Of a stretch of 64,000 nt of DNA, positions 10,204 to 20,205 are shown piece by piece. The position numbers and the translations under genes were made by a program. Position 1 is the stretch's first letter, and every line of letters starts with the position of its first letter. The stretch is from Pyrrhosoma nymphula (taxonomy: Eukaryota; Arthropoda; Insecta; Odonata; Coenagrionidae). The notes under the pieces were generated by a model. That model searched no databases. It had not been told where the DNA came from and saw only the letters and a list, made by a program, of their open reading frames with translations. The stretch spans positions 16,056,192 to 16,120,191 of the forward strand of contig OY754338.1 in NCBI GenBank assembly GCA_963573305.1. Reading direction: 5' to 3'.

Positions 10204-10581
10204 CTATTTAGTCCGAAAGGAGCAATAAGGAGCGTTCCGAGGCTTCGGAAGCTTTGCCCCGGTTCTGCTTATTAAAGAGTTGACCTGCGGGTAGTCATAC
10301 GGGAGGATCGGCAGGACGCTCGGGATGTCGTCCTTCTCAAGGAGTTCCGGTAGTTCCTCTTCTGGCAAGGCGAGGATACCGGTGAAATCTTCCTCCTCTT
10401 GGTTGTCCGGGATGAGGATGGGCTCCGTAGTTGTCCTCCATCTAAGGGCGTCACTGTCGCCCTCGTTCTCTTCGTTATTGTGGCCTGAAGTACCGCTGTC
10501 TGAATTGCTACTGGTTTTGCTGTCGGAGTCGGTGCCACTGTCAGGGAGACTGGTGGCGTCGTTGGGAATACCGGGGGCCAA
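10204..10581 (-). CDS. hypothetical acidic protein fragment
   Basis: A 125-codon frame, rich in Ser, Asp, Glu and Thr, with repeated SDSxTS-like stretches, then PEEELPELLEKDD and a C-terminal SLISRTGAKLPKPRNAPYC. I do not recognise it. It starts where homology to the LINE 5'UTR stops (about 10572), right after the tail of LINE copy A. It could be part of a mobile-element protein, an alternative LINE 5' region, or chance coding in GC-rich DNA. Confidence 0.25.
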   Translation of the reverse strand: MAPGIPNDATSLPDSGTDSDSKTSSNSDSGTSGHNNEENEGDSDALRWRTTTEPILIPDNQEEEDFTGILALPEEELPELLEKDDIPSVLPILPYDYPQVNSLISRTGAKLPKPRNAPYCSFRTK

Positions 10582-10755
10582 TACCCCTCTTTGGCCCCGG
10601 AATCTGTGTAAACGGGCGGCCGGGAGCTAGCCATTCCCGGTCAATCGGCTTCCGTGGTTCTATGCTTTACGGTGGCGAGTGCCAGGGAGGTGGGGGTCTG
10701 CGTAGGGCGGTCGGAGAAGTACGGGTTTGGTGGGCCCGTGGATCGAAGATCCAAC
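10572..10755 (+). mobile_element. I-clade LINE 5'UTR fragment (copy F)
   Basis: Matches copy B at about 21773-21955: ccaatacccctctttggccc, the aaacgggcggccgggagcta block and ggcgagtgccagggaggtg. It stops abruptly at gatccaacccg. About 100 unmatched bases separate it from the RT fragment at 10858, so the two may be one internally deleted copy. Confidence 0.75.
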
Positions 10756-10857
10756 CCGTGTGCTTAAGTGCGAACTTTATCTATCTTACTTTCTCTTACC
10801 TGATATCTGCAGTATCTAACACTCATATAGCGTCGTCATATTTAAAGTAAGAATAGG

Positions 10858-11580
10858 CAATAACCTATCTCGTTTTTATACCCAGGACAATGGTGTTCCC
10901 AAAGGCTCCGTCTTGAGTGTTACCTTGTTCGCAATAGCGATCGATGACGTAATGGATTGTATAAGGGAACCGGTAATGGGATGCCTCTTCGTGGACGACC
11001 TGGCAATTTTCTGTTGATCATCAAAACTCCTCAGTGCATCTAGACTGGTCCAGCTTACTTCAAATAAGCTTTCAATGTGGTCTCGAAGTACTGGATTTCG
11101 GTTCTCAATAGAAAAAACAAAATGTATCCACTTCCATCGGAAGTGGGGAATTCACGTCCTACCGAATCCCACTCTTAGCGGTAGAAACCTCCCTTTCGTC
11201 GAATCCATCCGTTTTCTCGGAATGACATTCGATTATCAGTTGATTTGGAAGTAGTTGTACGTCTTTTAAAAGACACGTGTTTTAGTGTTTTCAATATTTT
11301 AAAGTTTTTAAGTCACTCGACATGAGGCTCTGATCGCTCTACAATGCTTTTATTGTACAGGGCTCTGGTGCGATCGAGGCTCGATTATGGGTCCGTTGTA
11401 TACTCCTCTGCACGAGAAAGTATATTGAGACAGCTGTCCACTATATAATACTGGGATTCGACTGGCTACAGGCGCATTTAGGACATCCCCGATCCTGAGT
11501 ATATACTCAAACGGAGGAAAGCCACCTCTGTCTACTCACAGAGAGGCGTTGATGTGCAATGGACTTATGAACAATTTTTT
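10858..11580 (+). pseudogene. I-clade LINE RT fragment (copy F)
   Basis: Degenerate RT reading LSRFYTQDNGVPKGSVLSV, LFVDDLAIFC followed by a stop, then KCIHFHRKWG, SIRFLGMTFDYQL and GAFRTSPILSIYSNGGKPPL. It belongs to the same family as copies A-E but is more diverged, with several stops and frameshifts. The VDD box is shared with the other copies. Confidence 0.75.
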
Positions 11581-11744
11581 AGAAAGTACATTTTAAAAAT
11601 CTTTACGTCATTTTATACGTGGTAACTAGCTTTTTCCTCGAATGGAACAGTATTTGTGGCGAAAAAATGATGGAAAAAATAGATGATTTCGAACGGGAAC
11701 GAAAACAACAAGAATGGAGAATCATGGGAAATTACGTCACTACT

Positions 11745-12668
11745 ATCGCCGCAAAAAAGGTAGAACGCTGAACTTTAAGCATTTGTACCAAATTCCGCCG
11801 GAGCTGCTGAGAGCCGTGTAATATACCGTTTTACTCCTTGTTTATTTGACTACAAATTGCATTCATTGAAAAGTGTGTAATTGTAAAGGCTTAGCTCCTA
11901 CGGTCGAAAGAGAGAAGAAAAACACGCGAAAAACTAGGAGAACGGCGAAACGGTCGTCTTCTTAATCTCGTCACGGCCAAAATATTTGATTGGTTAACTT
12001 CATTATTTTTTTACGGAGAAGAAGACATCTCCGCATTACAAATATTCTTTTAAAATTTTATTTTACTCATTCTTTGATTTTTAAAATGTCCGAAAGCTAG
12101 ATTTCAATTTCCGAGGTGTGGAAAAGTATATGAGTATCGAAATTCCGTATGCCTTATGGGAAAAATATTGCAAAACTTCTCATGTAAGGAAATTTTTATA
12201 TTCTTCTTCTTACTTAAAATAAACGACAAAGAAGAAAATCGCCCCGCGGCAATGCACACTACCATTTTGCTCAGTTGGCAATGGTGCAACTCCTGGCCGC
12301 GCGTGACTCAAATCTCATTGCCAAGACCCCTCTAGTGAGACCTCTGTCCAGCGCTGATTGGACAAGGAAAGGGAAAGGCTCTAGGTGTTTTATTTTCATT
12401 TAACTTTATGTTAATGGATTTATATTGAATATTTCGCAATTAGATATTTAATTCAGTCTCAGAAATTACACTTTAATTCAGCTCGTGACAACAATACAAT
12501 CCATAGAATCAATAAACTTCTAACTCGTAAACAAACAGTATTTTGCTCTTACCAAAACCTAAGTTCGCATTCTGTCAATCTCACGACACTATGCCTTTCA
12601 CAAAACGCAGAGCATTGCAAGATATTTGTGATGAACAAGAAGAAAACAGGCAAGGCCGTGCGAGCTGA
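11745..12668 (+). repeat. left arm of a large inverted repeat
   Basis: Nearly identical to the reverse complement of 16144-17072. The arm contains about 510 bp of flank (11745-12255) and then the 5' part of a Tc1-type element: terminus near 12256, 5'UTR, and the start codon at 12591 with MPFTKRRALQDICDEQEENR. It ends at a gcgag/ctgat deletion junction also present in the right arm. Confidence 0.85.
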
Positions 12669-13901
12669 TGATCGAGAACTATAATCATTTAATGATAATT
12701 CCGTGATAGTTTGAAGGAAATGCCATAAAATCTTGATACAAGTTATTTGCCATTAATTAATGCCAGATAACTGTTATCCTATGTTGCCACATAGTATGAC
12801 TAAAAATGCAATATTACTGCGAATAAACAAGATTTTCCCATTCCCGCACGTTAGCTTCAGCGCCGTAGCTAGGGGCTGGCCATGTATTTCCAAATCCTTA
12901 AAAAATCTAGATTTAATCCTTTTCTGGTTTGTATTTCGTAAATCTCATGCAGTCTTCCCAATCGTATTTTTTCACCGAAATTCTGTTGATGGAATATAAT
13001 AACCTGATTATAGACACGATTAACAACATATCACTCCCTTAAGATATCCATCCGAGTGGTTTAAACACGCCAAAATGTCGAACCATTTGTTATTGTGCCA
13101 CGTGACTCCTTAGACGTGCTCGGAATAATTACGAGCGATTCAAACACAACCCCCCAAACCCTCAGGGGGCGCACGTTGCAGACCCACAGCTAATATTACC
13201 TCGATTTATTTGGCATCAACCAGTAACTGTCGTTTCTTTTATTTCTCATAGGAATTTATATTATTTACGATTTATTTTACATCATGTCCATTGGATATCA
13301 TGCTGTGGCCTCCGTATGGATGTCCCTATAGGGACCTTCATAGTATGTCATTTGAATGACATCCAATAGACATCCAAAGGATGTCCATAAAGAGATTTCT
13401 GGATATAAAATGGACGTCCATTGGACGTCATGCAGTGGCTGGGAAGTCATATCCCCATACGAACATTTCAATAGGTTCACATTCTCTATAGGAGTCTCCA
13501 TTGAAGACCCATAGAAATATGTAGTTCCCCCATTGGGTACAAAATTCCTATGCGGAATTTCACGTCCCTATACGGAATTTTAAGTCTTGACATTCCCTAC
13601 AGGAATTTTTAATGGAGTTGTCTCTAGGTATTGGGATTTTCAATGGAGATTTTTAATGAATACCACCATTATATATTTATATGCGATAAATAAAGAAAGA
13701 GGGGATCAGAAAAACTAGATGAAAAAATATTTTCATTGGGATTTGGAAATCTAGATTTACAATGTATTAAAGAAGGATTTGGAAATCTATATTTAAAAAT
13801 ATAGATTTACCATGTATTAAAGAAGGATTTAGAAATACAGATTCAATGTATTTCCAAATCCTTAAAAAATCTAGATTTAATCCTTTTCTGGTTTGTAGGG
13901 A
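12669..13901. repeat. AT-rich insert with internal repeats and palindromes
   Basis: No gene. It contains a direct repeat of about 53 bp (atgtatttccaaatcctt through cttttctggtttgta) at about 12884-12935 and 13844-13897. Tandem-like copies of ggatttggaaatct and its inverse lie at 13740-13870. A zone near 13280-13450 is rich in GGACATCC/GGACGTCC-type palindromes. Near 13140-13160 is tcaaacacaaccccccaa, similar to the Harbinger end at 31660-31672. Probably several small non-autonomous elements. Confidence 0.45.
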
Positions 13902-13958
13902 AACAGTATTTTGCTCTTACCAAAACCTAAGTTCGCATTCTGTCAATCTCACGACACT

Positions 13959-15513
13959 ATGCCTTTCACAAAACGCAGAGCATTGCAAGATATTTGTGAT
14001 GAACAAGAAGAAAACAGACAAGGCCGTGCGAGGCCCAACGTAACATTTGCAGAAAAAAAAAATTGATTAGTAATGTGATTGCTTTTTTTGAAAACTATAG
14101 TAGAGGTGAAAAGGAAGAAATACCAAGGAGGCAGGTGATGAAAAATGTGTCTGAAGCTTGCGGAGTATCCGAGTCGACGGTAAGAAGAATTAAAAAAGAG
14201 GTGAAGTTAAGCGAAAAAAGTTCACCCAAGCAGCCAATATTAAGCCCACGCAGACCTCAAATTATCATTAGTGATTTTTTTCAAAGTGTAGTGCGAGAAA
14301 CCGTCCACGGATTTTACCTACAAAAGAAATACCCAACAGTGACAGGTGTTAGGGAAAGTAAAAGCTGATTTTGAGGACTTTCCAGAAATGTGTGAGAGCA
14401 CATTGCGTAAGATCTTGCGACAATTGCATTTTCACGTGAGAAAATACAACTCCCGCGCTGTTTGCTTTGAGTCACAGCGTATAAAGGACCAACGAGCAAC
14501 ATTTTTGCGTTTAACTAAAAGGTACAGAGATATGGGTTACTCCATATGGTATACTGATGAAACCTGGTGTGGTGCAAATCATGCACTAAATTTCGGGTGG
14601 CAAGAATTTGTGGGTGATCTCAATTATAGTGCCCTAGATTTTAATCGTGGTAGGGTTCAAGAAGTAAATGGCTGGAAGGGGGGACTTACAAACCATCGGG
14701 TGCCGGTAAGAGGACAATAATCCTAGATATAGGCAATGAAGAAGGATTTTTGGAGCCACGAAACAAAATTTCTGTTTGCTTTGAAAGTAAGAAGGATTCA
14801 TCCGATTATCACAATGAAATGAATGGAGAGCATTTTATGGAATGGTTTCAGCATGTTCTTCTCCGATTACCTGATAAAAGTGCAATTGTATTAGACCAAG
14901 CTCCTTATCACACAATGCAAGACCCTCAGACTCGTAATCCGACGATGAGCTGGAAGAAAGATGACATCATCCACTGGCTCATTGAGAACCGCATTGAACC
15001 GCCCGTGGAAGAGAATGGATACCAGGATTTGTATGATGAACTGACAAAAACCGAGCTCATTGAACTTGGAAGGTACAAGTTCAAGCCATTTAAATATCTT
15101 TTGGAAAATCTCATTGACCTAAATGGTAAGGACGTTAAACTTCTGTGGTTACCGGTGGCACACTGTGAGCTGAACGCCATCGAGTTGATTTGGGCGTGGG
15201 TCAAAAGGGAAGTGGCAAAAAATAACGCAACATTCAAGAGTCGAGACGTCGTCACCTTATGCCAGCAGAAGCTTAGGGAGGTGCCCAAAGATTAGTGGCT
15301 CAAAGCGGTGGAGAATTCAAAAAGGAAGGAGAATGAATACCGGAGAAAAGATGGGCTGATAGATATGCAGTTAGTAAGTAGAAACGTTTTCCCGTATCGT
15401 GATTTACATGTGATAAATTTATTCTTTTAAATAAAAATCATCGATTTTGTTATCCCTAGGTTAACGAAGTAATCATAAACTTACATAGCGATGACAGCAG
15501 TGACGATGAATGA
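13959..15513 (+). pseudogene. IS630/Tc1-like DDE transposase
   Basis: The true start is probably ATG 13959 (MPFTKRRALQDICDEQEENR), not the later in-frame codons. An A10 run at 14053-14062 causes a frameshift into an HTH-like N-terminus (VSEACGVSESTVRRIKKEV). Further frameshifts fall near 14345 and 14690. The catalytic core keeps its acidic residues: WYTDETWCGANH, IVLDQAPYH and HCELNAIELIWAWVK. TAG at 15293 interrupts the frame before WLKAVENSKRKENEYRR. A GTAAGT donor after 15373 and an AG acceptor before 15460 define a small intron. The last exon encodes VNEVIINLHSDDSSDDE, stop 15511-15513. Inactive, but with an intact catalytic triad. Confidence 0.8.
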
Positions 15514-15975
15514 GGACTACAGTTATGGAGATCGGTTGCGGAGAGGAGCATGGAAGATTATTGAATGGATTATAATCTCCGGCCTTCACGGGCGTGTAAA
15601 TCTTAGTACATGTGTTTCTTATTAACATTCATGTGACAAACCATTTTTTTGCTATTCATGACAATTTTTTTTTCTTAAGCCATGTTTTGTGTGAGGTTTT
15701 AAAAATGCAGACATTTTGAGTGTAGATGTTTTTGATATGAATTCCGTCTTAATTTATTTCGATTCATCATATATTTGTTACTTATGAAGACGTTTTCAAT
15801 GAATAAATGATATGAAATAAAAGTTAACTAGGTATTTAGCGTAAAGATATTTATTTATATTGAAGTTTGTATATGTGAGTTTTTGTACATAGCACCCAAC
15901 GGACGTCTTAGCAGACATTGGAGGCACGCGCGGTCAGGAGTTTCACTATCTACAACAGGAAAATAGTAGTGTGAT

Positions 15976-16561
15976 ACCCAATATCTCTGTATATTTTGGT
16001 TAAACACAAAAATGTTGCTCGTTGGTCCTTGATACGCTGCAATTCAAAGCAAAGAGCGCGAGAGTTGTATTTTATCACGTAGAAATGCAATTGTCGCAAG
16101 ATGATACGCAATGTACTCTCACTCATTTCTAAAAACTCCTCAAAATCAGCTCGCACGGCCTTGCCTGTTTTCTTCTTGTTCATCACAAATATCTTGCAAT
16201 GCCCTGCGTTTTGTGAAAGGCATAGTGTCGTGAGATTGACAGAATGCGAACTTAGGTTTTGGTAAGAGCAAAGTACTGTTTGTTTACGAGTTAGAAGTTT
16301 ATTGATTCTATGGATTGTATTGTTATCACGAGCTGAATTAAAGTGTAATTTCTGAGACTGAATTAAATATCTAATTGCGAAATATTCAATATAAATCCAT
16401 TAACATAAAGTTAAATGAAAATAAAACACCTAGAGCCTTTCCCTTTCCTTGTCCAATCAGCGCTGGACAGAGGTCTCACTAGAGGGGTCTTGGCAATGAG
16501 ATTTGAGTCACGCGCGGCCAGGAGTTGCACCATTGCCAACTGAGCAAAATGGTAGTGTGCA
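15976..16561 (-). pseudogene. deleted Tc1-type copy in the right arm
   Basis: On the minus strand it reads from the 5' terminus near 16561 through the UTR and first codons, then jumps at gcgag/ctgat from codon about 25 to the FEEFLEMSESTLRIILRQL region. It ends at IYRDIGY, directly against the 3' terminus of the neighbouring copy at 15975. It is an internally deleted, non-autonomous derivative fused to the larger copy. Confidence 0.7.
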
Positions 16562-17072
16562 TTGCCGCGGGGCGATTTTCTTCTTTGTCGTTTATTTTAA
16601 GTAAGAAGAAGAATATAAAAATTTCCTTACATGAGAAGTTTTGCAATATTTTTCCCATAAGGCATACGGAATTTCGATACTCATATACTTTTCCACACCT
16701 CGGAAATTGAAATCTAGCTTTCGGACATTTTAAAAATCAAAGAATGAGTAAAATAAAATTTTAAAAGAATATTTGTAATGCGGAGATGTCTTCTTCTCCG
16801 TAAAAAAATAATGAAGTTAACCAATCAAATATTTTGGCCGTGACGAGATTAAGAAGACGACCGTTTCGCCGTTCTCCTAGTTTTTCGCGTGTTTTTCTTC
16901 TCTCTTTCGACCGTAGGAGCTAAGCCTTTACAATTACACACTTTTCAATGAATGCAATTTGTAGTCAAATAAACAAGGAGTAAAACGGTATATTACACGG
17001 CTCTCAGCAGCTCCGGCGGAATTTGGTACAAATGCTTAAAGTTCAGCGTTCTACCTTTTTTGCGGCGATAGT
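16144..17072 (-). repeat. right arm of a large inverted repeat
   Basis: Reverse complement of 11745-12668. It includes the same flanking DNA beyond the transposon end, so the duplication covers host or other-element sequence and is not only a transposon TIR. The outer limits read (gtcac)TActatcgccg at left and cggcgatagTA(gtc) at right, compatible with a TA duplication at 11746 and about 17069. Confidence 0.8.
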
Positions 17073-17174
17073 AGTCATATCGGAGAGCGGATGCTTTGGT
17101 GTGGTTACGCGTGGTTGCTCTTTATTATTGTTCATCAGCCTTGCGCCGTAAAATACGCTTTTGCTACACAAGCT

Positions 17175-17363
17175 ATGGCTTCTGCAACTCAAAACAAATG
17201 GTGTTTTGTACCGATGTGTAAACATACATCGAAAAACTCGTCTGATCTGTTATTCAACACGGTCCCGAAGGATAAGAAAGAACGAGAATCTTGGTTCAAA
17301 TGCGCACGAAGAGATATAAATCTGTCTCCTTCGGTTCTATTTTGCTGTGGTGATCACTTCAAC
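17175..17363 (+). CDS. THAP zinc-finger domain, first exon
   Basis: ATG at 17175 opens MASATQNKWCFVPMCKHTSK, followed by LFNTVPKDKKERESWFKCAR and SPSVLFCCGDHFN. A GTAAGT donor follows at 17364. The spacing C-x4-C ... W ... C-x2-H-F is that of the THAP DNA-binding finger, found in P-type transposases and in host proteins derived from them. The start is chosen because it gives the usual THAP position at the N-terminus. Whether this is a host gene or a transposon is open. Confidence 0.65.
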
Positions 17364-17611
17364 GTAAGTAAATTTTATATTAAATTGCACAATTTCTTAT
17401 AAAGCTAAGTAGGTAATACTTACTAATCTACCATCCAATTAGTAAACTTTAGGAATAATTCATGCGTGTAAGAATTTGCTTGTGAAGCATTTCGTCGTTC
17501 TTACGGAGAAGTTAAAATATGATTAGAACACAGCTAGTGATTGAGTCGATTTCGTTGCTGAAAATGTATCATATGTATGTTTTAATGCTATTTTTTATCT
17601 TTTACATTCAG

Positions 17612-17694
17612 CTGGAAGAGGAAATGGAGAACTATATGTACCATAAAGCAATAGGTGGACGTATTCGCGTTTAACATGATGTCGTTCCCCACAT
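17612..17694 (+). pseudogene. THAP domain, second exon with a stop
   Basis: After an AG acceptor the sequence reads LEEEMENYMYHKAIGG, RIRV, TAA, HDVVPHIF. The VVPHIF ending corresponds to the AVPTIF-type box that closes THAP domains, so this exon completes the finger at 17175. The TAA four residues before the box breaks it. A further stop follows shortly after, so no downstream effector domain is seen. Confidence 0.55.
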
Positions 17695-18420
17695 TTTTAA
17701 TTGCCAATAAGACAGAAAATCGAATACTTCTATCTACAGTCCGCGGTCACTAAATATAACGTAAATAATGAACCAATATACCCAAAAATTTAGAAAAAAA
17801 ATTCCAACCAAGCGGAGTTTGAACCTGAGACGTATTAACATCTCTGGTTGGTAGTCCAACTCTGTACCCCTAGCCTAACTACTCGTCAAGTTCATAAGAG
17901 GGAAGGTAGCTATTACTTTCATTCAGAGTTAACGCACGCAGAGACTGACAAATAGTAATTTTGTAAAAGGAGTGCTAGCTATTTTTGACCATACACACAA
18001 ACAAAAGCCATAAGCCAGCTGAAGTACCACTTGGTGCTTTTAGCTGGAATTACGCCTCAAATTTCGCCGCAAATGTGAGTTTTTACCTGAGATTTCAAGG
18101 CAATCTCATTGCCAGCCTAAGATCCATATTTAACTTTTGTACTACGTCTAAACAATCAATTCATAAAAGAAGACTTAAATGTAAATTGGAATGATTACAA
18201 GGTTTACTCATGTTAGTCCTGTTGTGGCTGCACTAAGACCTGAGAAAGAATATTATTATTAGTTTTCAACTTAGCATTTCCTGGTTTTTATTGGCATGTA
18301 ATTCTGCCACGTTGTCCTATATGCGTATTAGTTACTAAACAGGGCATTTAAACAAATCAAACAAACCAATTTAGAATAACGCTAATGTTTATATTGCTAC
18401 TAATAAACGCAAACACTTAC
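17695..18420. other. no gene seen
   Basis: AT-rich, with short frames only. A stretch near 17810-17900 resembles a degraded tRNA-derived SINE tail in the inverse orientation (gagtttgaacctgagacg ... tagcctaactactcg), but I could not identify both promoter boxes. Confidence 0.35.
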
Positions 18421-18614
18421 CAGAGGACGCTATGGGCAGTCAAGGCAGTTCCAGCTCCTTACTCTGTCTTCCCTTCCGTTCATCACGAGAGCAACATTGT
18501 AGGATTTACTTCTTATTTTGTACTCAGGGCAAACTCGTGCATTTACTATGCACTTTGTTCCCACCCGCTTAACTTTAACGTACCCTCTGGTACAATCACC
18601 ATAGTTTTCTCGAG
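18421..18614 (-). pseudogene. SWIM-type zinc-finger protein exon
   Basis: Minus-strand exon bounded by AG acceptor (atcag before 18614) and GTAAGT donor (18415-18420). It reads RENYGDCTRGYVKVKRVGTK, CIVNARVCPEYKIRSKSYNV and WNCLDCP. A one-base frameshift follows, then IASSG at the donor. In a family I recognise from arthropods this leads into a C-x-ASxGGCKH finger, often joined to a YqaJ-like nuclease. The finger's second half and any nuclease would be in exons to the left, which I could not find. Confidence 0.45.
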
Positions 18615-18768
18615 CTGATCTAATGAGTGAATTTCGAACAACAAATACGATAACCAATAAGTTAATAAAATTATTAACTGCTATTATAGCTCCTTACATT
18701 ACAAAGTTAAAATATATACAGCTGTAATAAGGAAATACGCAATAAAATCTCAGGAGAACGAACTTAAC

Positions 18769-18901
18769 TCATAATTTTTGTTCCTCTAATCTCGTCAGCG
18801 TTAAACCGATCATCTCTTCTTATAAAGTCGTGAAGAGTGAAAATATCTATCGCTGGTAGATTGTCAGAATCAGCTTCAACGAAATCTTCCTGCTCAACGA
18901 T
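18769..18901 (-). CDS. exon upstream of the SWIM-type exon
   Basis: Minus-strand open segment between a TATAG acceptor (18902-18903) and a GTTAAG donor (18763-18768). It reads IVEQEDFVEADSDNLPAIDI, FTLHDFIRRDDRFNADEIRG, TKIM. The phase fits the next exon at 18614. The FNADEIRG-type motif before a splice to RENYGD matches the same remembered family. Confidence 0.45.
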
Positions 18902-19199
18902 CTATAAATATTTTTTGGAAAGACGCAGAAAAAAAAAATTAAAGCACCTGCTGTCGATTCTTGCAGTGATACGCAGCAATGGCTTGCTGGGATATGACTA
19001 GTTATGTCATCCGTCCTGTGCCCAATGAAAAAACGTTTCGCGGCAGAAAAGATTTCATACCTAATTTCATATTTTAAAAATAAGACAGTAATTTAATATT
19101 TAATTTTATTTGTGATGTTTTTTGTTTTTTATACTCTGCTCCTCATAAACTAATGCATAAAATCAATAATTGTACGATATAAATTTTAGTTCAAAACTC

Positions 19200-20056
19200 C
19201 ATTATGTTGTGAAAATTTTAACAACGAGAACCCACCCGTGTTTTAATATTATTTTTAATCCGCGTTTTTTAGACATTTATAACCGTAGGACAAGGTCGAC
19301 AAAACCAATATATGTGCGTTTTAATAATTGCAGACATTGGTTTCACTTTGCCTGACCCATACCCTACTGGGTACGAGACACGTGGGTCCCTGGACACGTG
19401 GGAATAGCTGGTAACGAACGAGCTGACAAGGCAGCGAAGGAAGCACTGCATGTGCCACAAATTTTATCGAACAAAGTAACTGCAGACGACCTAAAATATA
19501 TGTTTCAAAACATAGCAATGGGCAAATGGCAAGAATCGTGGCAGGAGATAAATAATAACAAACTTTGGTCTGTGAAACCGGTAGTAACAGTGTGGCCCTC
19601 TTCTGTCAGGAGTACCCGGAGGGAAGAAGTTGCAATCACTCGTCTGAAAATAAGGCATATTACCCTGACCCACTCATACCTCTTCACAGAAGAGAAGACT
19701 CCACCTGGGTGTGATGATTGCGACTCCTCTCTGAGTGTGCGACACATCCTGACGGAGTGTGAAAAATACCGGTCTTCTCGAGAAAGACATAAGGTTAACG
19801 GGACCTTAGAAACTATCCTACGCGGCTCCCCTGATAGTCTCACCCGAGCAATTGCTTTTTTAAAAGATATTAACGTTTTTAATAAATTATAAATTTCACT
19901 GTTTTAGACTTAAGTGCACATTTTATCACATATAAGTAAGCGAAATTTTTATTTTTTACTCATAACTTATATTTTGTACTTATAAGGATGAGAGTGGTGC
20001 AAAATGACCGTAGTAGTCGACGCACCCAGAAAAAATAATATTAATACTACTACTAC
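19200..20056 (+). mobile_element. I-clade LINE copy D, truncated
   Basis: Begins in ORF2 at YVVKILTTRTHPCFNIIFNP, continues to KPIYVRFNNC, then jumps by an internal deletion to the end of RNase H (WVPGHVGIAGNERADKAAKE near 19387). The C-terminus to FNKL is open (19398-19892), including CDDCDSSLSVRHILTECEKY. The 3'UTR has the conserved gtcgacgcaccc core and an ACT tail ending near 20056. It is closer to copy C than to copies A and B, showing two subfamilies. Confidence 0.8.
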
Positions 20057-20205
20057 GAGAGACCCGCCATGGTCGATACCCAGACCGGATTGTCTGATGC
20101 AACTGCTCCGCTACCACTACGCCCTTAGAATATCATAATCTTGTCGAAGAAATCCTGAGGAAATGTCCCGACTTCACCCCAGTGCATTCAGATGGGTCGA
20201 AGTAA
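20057..20205 (+). pseudogene. short LINE fragment, RNase H start
   Basis: Reads PPWSIPRPDC and, after frameshifts, CPDFTPVHSDGSK, the linker and first strand of the RNase H domain in this LINE family. Strongly decayed and only about 150 bp. It lies between the tail of copy D and an oppositely oriented Jockey-type RT. Confidence 0.6.

Larger units (their letters stand above)
12256..15975 (+). mobile_element. IS630/Tc1-type transposon complex
   Basis: Sequence near 12256-12305 (cactaccattttgctcag ... ctggccgcgcgtg) is the inverse of 15927-15975 (cacgcgcggtcaggagtt ... aaaatagtagtgtg), giving about 48-bp imperfect terminal inverted repeats around the transposase. The 5' segment (TIR, UTR, first codons) occurs twice, at 12256-12668 and, without the TIR, at about 13902-14040, separated by unrelated DNA. 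This is therefore a rearranged or composite copy. A TA target could not be fixed. Confidence 0.6.

Noticed and set aside
12104..12289. Identical 61-codon ORFs at 12104-12289 (-) and 16525-16710 (+)
   Set aside because: Mirror images in the palindrome arms; no motif or conservation beyond the DNA repeat.
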